Assembly: GCA_037892935.1 (NCBI GenBank)
Contig: JAYXKI010000014.1
Coordinates: 620,001 to 684,000 of the forward strand
Direction of reading: 5' to 3'
DNA: 64,000 nucleotides
Source of the DNA: Phlebopus portentosus
Lineage: Eukaryota; Basidiomycota; Agaricomycetes; Boletales; Boletinellaceae
Under the pieces are notes generated by a model. That model saw only the letters and a list, made by a program, of their open reading frames with translations. It was not told where the DNA came from and searched no databases. Below, piece by piece: positions 56,879 to 64,000 of the stretch. A program made the position numbers and the translations under genes. The number at the start of each line of letters is the position of its first letter. Position 1 is the stretch's first letter.

Positions 56879-57200
56879 CACTATATTGTGGTGTGCGCTG
56901 GCTCCGTCGGGGCGCATTCTAACAGTTTATTCGACACCGGATCCGTAGAGAATGGTATGAGCTGTACCAGTTGCTTAACTTAGAATATGTAAATCGGAGA
57001 TGTTTAGAGACTGAAAATAAAGGAAGGTATCGCCGGATCTTGTACCGTTCAAGGTAATCGACCAGGTAGTTTTGAGTAACTTTTGTACATGCATGGTAGG
57101 CTTATCCATACACATCATGCTATGACCATAGAGCTAAAGAGGACAGCTTGTCGTGCAGATAACAGAAGTGGGTGAAAGGGAACGAACACGTCGTATACAT
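56879..57200. other. Convergent 3' region of aldo/keto reductase and RPS19
   Basis: About 320 nt between two stop codons facing each other; nothing else seen. Confidence 0.4.
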
Positions 57201-57921
57201 CTACTCTTCCTCCTCCTCTTCATTCTCCTCGTCTTCCTCTTCTTCTTCCTCACGCACAGCCTCAGCTACAGCAGTGGCAATCCGGTCCAAATCACGCTGA
57301 CCATCTTGTGAGATTGAGCGACCACCCAACTCGTTTTGCTCGAGTACGCCAATCTTCTCGAGCGCCTGGCAGACTTTGCGTTGCACATTCGCGGAAGCAT
57401 CGGCGTGATGCGAGGGACGATTCCCCCGCCTGTTTCGACCGCCGTGCAGTTTAGCGAGCTGGCCGACGCCGACGTGTTTGCGGAGGTAAATGTGTCGAGC
57501 TACCGCGGCTGTACATGGAAAGAGGATTGTCAGAATTATCGCACAAAACATACGCAATGAATAGCGAGATGGGTGGAATAAACACGCACCAGCACGAACG
57601 TAGAACCAATCAGGATCATACGGAGCAAGCTCCTTGTAGTGTCCAGTCTTTACGATGTCCACCCATGTCGGTACTTCCAGCTTCCCCGACCGCTTCAGAT
57701 GGGCAGCATATGCAGCAATGAACGCGTCCGCACTGTTGTACGTAGACCAAGCCGCATTTCCACAGGAAGTATGATTGGTTTGAGATGCGATAAAATGCGA
57801 ATACGAGCAAGAGCCAGAGTATTCAAGCGAGCCAAAACAAAGAAGGTGCCTTCATTAGCCAACAATCCAGTAATACTACCTTAGCAATTCAAACGTACCT
57901 AACGTCTCGTACACCCGGCAT
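57201..57921 (-). CDS. RPS19: 40S ribosomal protein S19 (eS19)
   Basis: Small-subunit ribosomal protein at the 40S head. Three exons, 57921-57899, 57732-57590 and 57508-57201; total 474 nt, 157 aa. It reads [100 protein letters not shown] and CQALEKIGVLEQNELGGRSI. All core positions fit the family. The normal end (DLDRIATAVAEAVREE) is followed by an almost pure Glu/Asp tail of about 16 residues, longer than in yeast. Intron 1 is 166 nt, the longest in the gene, and sits a few codons after the ATG as in many ribosomal-protein genes. It is divergent to the cullin array. Confidence 0.95.
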
Positions 57922-58297
57922 CTTATCTCAATCTATGCGTTTTGTTACGAAAGCAGGCGACGGTATTTTGTGAGCAGGGTGCTACTTAGACCTCGAAATC
58001 GTCAAAACTCTGTCTGGTCTACTGGTCTGATGGATGTCAATTAAGGAAAATATGACTAATTGACAGTGCTGTACAGTTCTGGGCTCAGATTTGTAAGCGA
58101 CTAGCTCTTTTTTCTTTGCGCTGTCGGTGTCACGACCGACCACGACATGACCTTCGCAGCCCCGCTGGTGGTTTAATACCCAGTCTCCGTTTGCAAACAT
58201 GTTGGTTTCTGCGCTCGATATTCAAAGTGGAACAGATAGATCATTTGTAAGGGCTTTCGAAGAAATATTGTTGTCTAAGCTGTAGGATTACTGGGTC
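57922..58297. promoter_or_regulatory. Divergent region between RPS19 and cullin copy A
   Basis: Contains a segment (58085-58245) that recurs upstream of cullin copy C (62238-62400): both have CAGATTTGTAAGC followed by CTC-ATATTCAAAGTGGAAC just before the first exon. This is the duplicated cullin promoter. Confidence 0.6.
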
Positions 58298-59442
58298 ATG
58301 TCCTGGTCTTCGTCGTCGCGACCATTGCCATCCGTCAACGCGGACTCTGGAAATTTCTTGAGGAGGGTGTCCACGATATCATGACAAAAGGCCAATCGAT
58401 TTTATACTGTCTCCTATAATTATTGCACTACTAGTAGGAGGCCGTTGGGCATATACTTGTCACAAGTTCCTGCACATCTTAGACTTGAGCAAGATGACAT
58501 TGAGTCAGTATCATCGTTCTCCCCATTTCAGGACCCATCGCATGCATCCCGAAGGCCTGTGTGTTTGATACTGACGCGTCCCGTTTCTCGTCTTTTCAAC
58601 TGATGTTAAGCTGATGTGCTTGGGTTTGTATACTAATATCAGAAAGTATCTCGTTGAGCATTTGAAGATTGTACGGGAAGTAAGTCTCATTCGGTGTTAG
58701 CGTCGCATGACATCTACAGTACTTGATGCATATTGTTTAGGGCGCAGAGTCCCTTATCGATGAGTATTTACTGCGATATTACGCAGAAGAGTGGAACAAG
58801 TACACCACTGGGGCGACGTATATCAATCGACTGTTCACTGTTCTCAATCGGCACTGGGTCAATCATATTAAAGGTGCAAGGCGAAAAGGAATATACACGG
58901 TCTACATTTGCTCTCGCTTTCTCGTACTACTGTTTCTCTGATAAACTTCTCTAGCTCTCACTGGTGCAGTGGAAGCAGAATGTCCTTGACCGCATTCAAA
59001 GTGAGAACGCAAAGCTTTCTAGTGCTATGATTGGGCGAAGAAACGGGGAGATCATTGACCAAACTCTCCTGAGGAAAGTTATAGACTCCTTTGTGTCTCT
59101 GGGAATCAATGAGGTGGGTCCGAATAAGCAATCCCTTGATATGTATGAAGAACACTTTGAGGCGCCGTTCATTGCCGCCACGGAAAATTACTATAGACAA
59201 GAGTCCGCCGGCCTCCTCATCGCCAATAGTGTATCTGACTACCTCAAGAAGGTCGAAGAGAGATGAAAGGAGGAGAGAGACCAAACCGGTCTGTATCTAC
59301 TTGAATGGACATGGAGGATCCTCGCCGCAACTTGCGAACATGTGCTTTTTGAGAACACATTGGTTTAATAAGGAAGGAATTACAAAGACTTCTCGGCCTT
59401 CTTAAAGAGAATGATGATCTAGGAGCTGGTGAAGTAGCCAGA
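58298..59442 (+). pseudogene. Cullin-1-like copy A, broken and truncated
   Basis: N-terminal half of a cullin (the SCF ubiquitin-ligase scaffold), no longer coding. Exon 1 starts MSWSSSSRPLPSVNAD like copy C, then lacks 10 bp that copy C has (CTTGAGACGA), shifting the frame into stops; a second deletion follows. Exon 3 still reads LLRYYAEEWNKYTTGATYIN and RLFTVLNRHWVNH. The next exon keeps WKQNVLDRIQSENAKLSSAM and KVIDSFVSLGINE, ending YLKKVEER then TGA (59264-59266). Beyond the stop, residual match continues (CEHVLFE, then a shifted LLGLLKENDDLGAGEVAR) to about 59442, where copy B homology begins. The second half of the cullin is absent. Lesions differ from those in copy B, so the copies decayed independently. 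Confidence 0.85.
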
Positions 59443-59546
59443 GTGAGTATTTTCGTTCCGTCTACCACAGGATTCATCGCCATATGCATGTCCTACGAGT
59501 GCTTGTGATCCCAATATTGACGTGTATTGTCTTTTGTCTTCGACAG

Positions 59547-61852
59547 CCGGTGCGAATTTGACGGGTGTAAATTTATACAATGTAATCACTAGATATCTCG
59601 TTGCTCAATTGAAGATTGTACGGGAGGTAAGCCTCGTTCAATACTTATGTCGTGCCATATATATATGTCCGCTTGGAACATTTAGGGTGCAGAGTCTCTT
59701 TCCGACGAGAACTTACCACGGTACTATGCCAAAGAGTGGGACAGATACACTACCGATGCGTACTACATAAATCGATCATTCACATATCTTAATCGATACT
59801 GGGTACAACGAGAAGAGGATGTCAGGCAAAAGGGTGCCTGCACGGTAAGAGTTCTGTCTCTTTTCGATACCACCGTTTCTCCCAAACTAGTTTAGCTCTC
59901 ATTGGTTCAGTGGAAGCAGAACTTTTTTCGATCACCTGCATTATAAGAACGCGAAGCTTGCTGGTGCCGTGATTAAGCAAATCGAGAAGGAAAGGAACGG
60001 GGAAATCATTGGTCAGATCCTCGTGAACAAAGTTGTACCTTTGTTTCCCTGGGAATTGACGAAGGGGATCGAATACGCACTCGCTTGATGTGTACAAACA
60101 TCACTTTGAGACACACTTCATCGCCGCCACGGAAAGTTATCACAAACAAGGAGGAAGACCGAGTCGACCTGTATGTACGCGGAAGACCCTGGTTGTACCT
60201 TGCGAGCATGTTCTGATCCGAGAACATGCTGAGACAATGTGGGAAGAATTCCAAAAACTTCTCGACTTCGACAAGGACGAGGATTTACAACGAACGTATG
60301 CGCTCTTATCAGCATTCCATAGGGACTCGAGCCACTGCGCAAGAAATTCGAGGAGCACGACAAGCGATCAGGTCTTGCTGCGGTGGAGAAGCTTGTGAGC
60401 GGAAGCGACAGCAATGGCGAAGAGAGTATTGATCCTAAGGCAGACATCGATGCTCTTCTCGAGATGCACAAGAAGAACAACGAGACAGTTAAGCGCAGTT
60501 TCCGAGGCGAGGTTGGATTCGTCACTAGCCTAGATAAGGCGTGCCGAGAGTTCATCATTGGAATGCTACTGCAGGTTCTTCGTCAAGCAGGAGTCCGGAA
60601 GTGTTTGAGAAGCAGGCTGACGCTCTGCTACGAAAAAATAATAAGATGTCGGAAGAGGGTAGCCTTGAAAGTGCATTGGACCAAGTGGTATGTCTTCATT
60701 TAAAGATGTTTGTCGCGAGGTGTTCTCCGACCGATTCGATCACCGTCAGATGTAAGTACATTGAAGATAAGGACGTCTTCCAAGACTTCTATACCAACAA
60801 GCTGTCGAAGCGTCTCATCCACGGTGCTTCTGCTTCCGACGAAGCCGAATCAAGCATGATCTCAAAGTTGAAGCAAGCGTGTGGTTTCGAGTATACGCAG
60901 AAATTGCAACGCATGTTCACCGGTACGGATTCGCGCACTGGTTGACATTGCCTTTTCCTCCAGACATGAGCTTGAGCAAGGACGTGACAGATTCCTTCAA
61001 AGAGAAGATGGTCGTCAGTCATCCAGAGGACAGCGACCTCACGTTTACCATTCAGATTCTTGGAGCGAATGTCTGGCCACTTAAATCGATATTCACGAAC
61101 TTTGTGATCCCGAAGGAGATATTACATCGCTTCCAGCAGTGTTATCAGCAGAAGCATTCTGGACGAAGGCTGACCCGGCTCTGGGCATACAGGAAGAACG
61201 AGCTGCGGTCGAACTATACATCTCCTCAGAAGTTCATCTTCATGACGAGCTCTTTTCAGATGGCCATGCCTGTACAGTACAACGACTACGACTCATTATC
61301 GTTTGAGGAACTACAGGCGAACACAGGCATTCCGGCGGACCTTCTGAAGCAGGTGTTAATCATTCTATGCAAGGCTCGTGTTCTGTTCAATGACGGGGAA
61401 GGCGAACCATACGACTTGAACCCGAGTAAGTTTTCTAAGAGATCAACGAAGCAGAGTAAATAAAGTTAATTTTGATATCAGACTACAAGTCGAAGATCAA
61501 GGTGAACCTGAACCAGTCTATTAAGGCTACCGAGAGAACGGAAATTACGGATATTCTGGAGAATATAGGCGCGGAGCGTAAGCTTATTTTACAAGCCACG
61601 ATTGTTCGTTGCGTTTCCAATCGGTCCTGCTTATTTAATAACCATACCATCTATCTTACAAATTTCTATAGAATCATGAAAGCACGAAAGACAACGAAGA
61701 GCCAAGAGTTGATCCAGGACGTCATCTCACATGTTTCGGCGTGGTTCGCACCAGAAGTGCTATATATCAAGGAAATCATTGGTACGCTACTCGAGCAGGA
61801 GTTCATTGAGCGTGTAGAAGGCACGAGCGACATGTTCGCCTATCTCGCATAA
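59547..61852 (+). pseudogene. Cullin-1-like copy B, no first exon, frameshifted N-half, open C-half
   Basis: Begins with exon 2 (AGANLTGVNLYNVITRYLVA); the first exon is missing and the join to copy A lies in what was intron 1. Frame breaks: an extra T in the T6 run near 59927-59932 before FDHLHYKNAKLAGAVIKQIE; another near 60030-60080; another near 60335 before EPLRKKFEEHDK; and one near 60555 before [20 protein letters not shown]. From about 60560 on, the frame is clean: [20 protein letters not shown], the winged-helix region (FEELQANTGIPADLLKQVLI) and the neddylation segment IVRIMKARKTTKSQELIQDV with its Lys, ending EGTSDMFAYLA at 61852. The open C-half contains the Rbx1-binding and NEDD8 sites. 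It could survive as a short product from an internal start, but that is unproven. Confidence 0.82.
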
Positions 61853-62451
61853 CATACTGTACATGCATAGCGCGCATACTCCTTCATTCCTTGCATCTTT
61901 TTTGCTCTGCATAGTTCCCTTGAGGTACCATCTATGAACGAATTCACTTTCAGGATATGTAGCATACCTTACTATCTTTTCACGAAAGCTCCGTGTGTAG
62001 GATAGATTATTAGATATGACATGACTCGGAAGTGTGTATGGGTACATTGTATACGGTGACTAAAAACAACCAATTGACAGATTTTTTGTTCTCTGTTGTA
62101 TATAAAGGTGAATTTAAGATTTCTTGACAACTCATACTCGTTTTTTTCGCGAAGTGTAGAGCTTAGAACCCAAGTATGTCTGAATCTGGTATTAATTGTG
62201 TCAAATAAAGAAACTGACTCATAGAAAGCTCCTAACTGCAGATTTGTAAGCAAGGTCCCCTTGTTTTGTTCTCTCCCCCCATCACCATCGGCTTGGCTAC
62301 TGACCACGAGTTCAATCTCTGCCTCAGAACGCGTTGGTTTTAAGCCCTTTCTGTGCTCAATATTCAAAGTGGAACGGAAAGACCATTCTATAACAGCACT
62401 TGAGAAGCTTTATTTCATATTTAACTTAACTTGTGAGTTAATCAGAAGGTC
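61853..62451. promoter_or_regulatory. Region upstream of cullin copy C
   Basis: 600 nt; positions 62238-62400 match the upstream block of copy A, confirming that promoter and first exon were duplicated together. The rest shows no feature. Confidence 0.5.
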
Positions 62452-64000
62452 ATGTCCGTCTCATCGTGGTCCTCGCGACGGATGCCAGACGCGTACGCGG
62501 ACCTTGAGACGATCTGGAGATTTTTGGAGGAGGGCGTCAATGATGTTATGAACTTCCACAAAGGCCAGGAGACCTACTCTCGTTACATGACCTTGTACCT
62601 TGCCTCGTACAACTACTGCACGTCACCGCGTTGGCACTTTAGAACTGCAGGATGTCAGTATTTTCATTCTTCTCATAGCAGGATCCTATATCAATACACC
62701 GTGAAAATGCCGGCGGGCTTGATACTGACGTGTCTCCCTCTTTTTATCTTTACAGCGAGCAGCGAGGATTTATATAACAGACTCACAGGTTATCTCGTGG
62801 CCCATTTAAAGACTGTAATGGAGGCAAGTCTCGTCCAGTGCTTGCATCGTGTGGTTCCTACTTGATGCGTGTTGTTCAGGGAATAGCGTCTCTTGTCGGT
62901 GAAGAATTGCTTAAATATTACGCGGAAGAATGGAACAGATACACCACCGGGGCAAAGTGCATCAATCGACTGTTCTCCTTTCTTAATCGGGATTGGGTCA
63001 AACGAGCAAGGGATGAAGGGAGAAGGGGTATCTACACGGTCTACGTTGTAAGACATTTGCTCCCGTTTCTTGCGCTACTGTTTCTCTGATGAGCTAGCTT
63101 AGCTAGCATTAGTGCAGTGGAAGCAGTTCGTTGTCGATCACATGCACAATAAGAACGCAAAACTTGCTGGCATTGTGCTTACGCAAATTGAGAAGCAAAG
63201 GAACGGGGAGACCATCGATCGGACCCTCGTGAAGAAAGTTGTAGATTCTTTTGTTTCTCTGGGAATCGACGAGACGGATCTAAATAAGCAATCCCTCGAT
63301 ATATACAAAGATCAATTTGAGACGCCCTTCATCGCAGCCATGGAAATTCGTTGCCAGTTAGAGGTCTCGAAACTGCTTGTCAACAACGATGTTTCTGACT
63401 ACCTCGAAATGGCTGAAGAGAAAGTGAAGGAGGAAGAAGATCTTGTCGATCAATACCTGCATACCCCCATCCGGGCAGCTCTTCTGCGCGCGTATGTGGG
63501 TGCTGTTGTACGAGTAAGCCCCGAGACCGTATGGGAGGAATTCCGAAATCTTCTCGACTCGGGGAACGACGAGGATACGCACCGAATGTATGTCCGCTTA
63601 TCAAACTCTCCGCAAGGGTGCGAGCTGCTGTGTAAGAAGCTTGAGGAACGATTTAAGCTAGAGGGACTTGCTGCTGTTGAGAAACTTGTGGGCGGCGGGA
63701 ATGGAAATGGGGAGGAGAGCATCGATCCTGCAGGATACGTTGACACTCTCATCGAGGTGCACAAGAAGATCAGCGAGATGGTTGCGCGCCTCCGTAACGA
63801 ACCTGTATTCGTCGCTAGTCTGGATAAGGCTTGCCAGGGGTTCGTGAATCGAAATGCTGCAAGTAGTTCGTCATCGAGCAAGAGTGCAGAGTTGCTTGCG
63901 AAGTACGCCAATGCTTTGCTTCGCAAGAACAACAAGATGCCGGAAGGGGCCACCAGCCTTGAAGGTGGAATGAAGCAAATAGTATGCGTTCTAGGTACTT
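62452..64000 (+). CDS. Cullin-1-like copy C, intact as far as seen (3' end outside window)
   Basis: N-terminal cullin repeats of an SCF scaffold paralogue. Exons 62452-62653, 62756-62823, 62880-63047 and 63103-63981 join in phase for 439 codons without stop; a GTATGC donor follows at 63982. Text: MSVSSWSSRRMPDAYADLET, IWRFLEEGVNDVMNF, LTGYLVAHLKTVMEGIASLV, KYYAEEWNRYTTGAKCINRL, LALVQWKQFVVDHMHNKNAK, KVVDSFVSLGIDETDLNKQS and NNKMPEGATSLEG. It aligns throughout with copies A and B, and has diverged at otherwise conserved positions (for example MEIRCQLEVSKLLVNN). Intron 2 (62824-62879) has a GC donor, GAG|GCAAGT, where copies A and B have GTAAG. Whether it is an active ligase scaffold depends on the C-half, which is not in the window. 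The ancestral CUL1/cdc53 may lie elsewhere. Confidence 0.88.

Noticed and set aside
1..64000. tRNA, rRNA, CRISPR and prophage-type features
   Set aside because: Looked for B-box-like GGTTCGA words; those found (such as near 11825 and 24384) lie inside protein-coding exons. No spaced direct-repeat array exists, and the window is eukaryotic.

Overview
The window is nuclear DNA of a mushroom-forming basidiomycete (Agaricomycetes), judged from gene content and gene structure. Genes are split by many 50-70 nt GT-AG introns with CTAAC-like branch sites. The set includes a polyporopepsin-type aspartic protease, DUF6699-like, F-box-like and BTB proteins of basidiomycete style, and a Zn2Cys6 regulator. 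Exons below were joined by hand from splice signals and reading phase; for most multi-exon genes I summed exon lengths and the sum is a multiple of three.

Layout: 1-3145 holds the 3' end of an MFS transporter and a decayed tandem copy. 3654-6140 is a GH127 glycosidase with one frameshift. 6275-7450 (minus) is a DUF6699-like protein. 8038-9974 is NOP56, also with one frameshift. 10765-14568 (minus) is a very large disordered RING protein. 15267-17457 (minus) holds a methyltransferase and a BTB protein. 18835-22663 holds two tail-to-tail F-box proteins. 22997-26142 (minus) is the ribonucleotide reductase large subunit, divergent from a small unknown gene at 26646-27311. 27669-28996 is eIF3i. 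31199-32679 is an aspartic protease. 34299-35885 (minus) is a secreted protein of unknown function with seven exons. 39220-42284 (minus) is a Zn2Cys6 regulator, divergent from an ABCG half-transporter at 43560-47199. 50605-52262 is SEN54. 52714-53936 (minus) is a lysine/glutamate-rich protein. 55453-56878 is an aldo/keto reductase. 57201-57921 (minus) is RPS19. 58298-64000 is a tandem array of three cullin-1-like copies, two of them broken.

Housekeeping genes (NOP56, RNR1, eIF3i, SEN54, RPS19) are interspersed with lineage-variable ones. Two themes stand out. First, ubiquitin-ligase parts are numerous: a RING E3, two F-box proteins, a BTB protein and three cullins, the cullins clearly in birth-and-death evolution. 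Second, splicing is unusual in several genes: a 4-nt exon in RNR1, a 12-nt exon in the GH127 gene, a coding first exon consisting only of ATG in eIF3i, two GC-AG introns, and one intron of 651 nt. The RNR1 promoter carries three ACGCGT boxes, as expected of an MBF-controlled S-phase gene. Long gene-poor stretches (28997-31198, 32680-34298, 35886-39219, 47200-50604, 53937-55452) hold no gene I can support.
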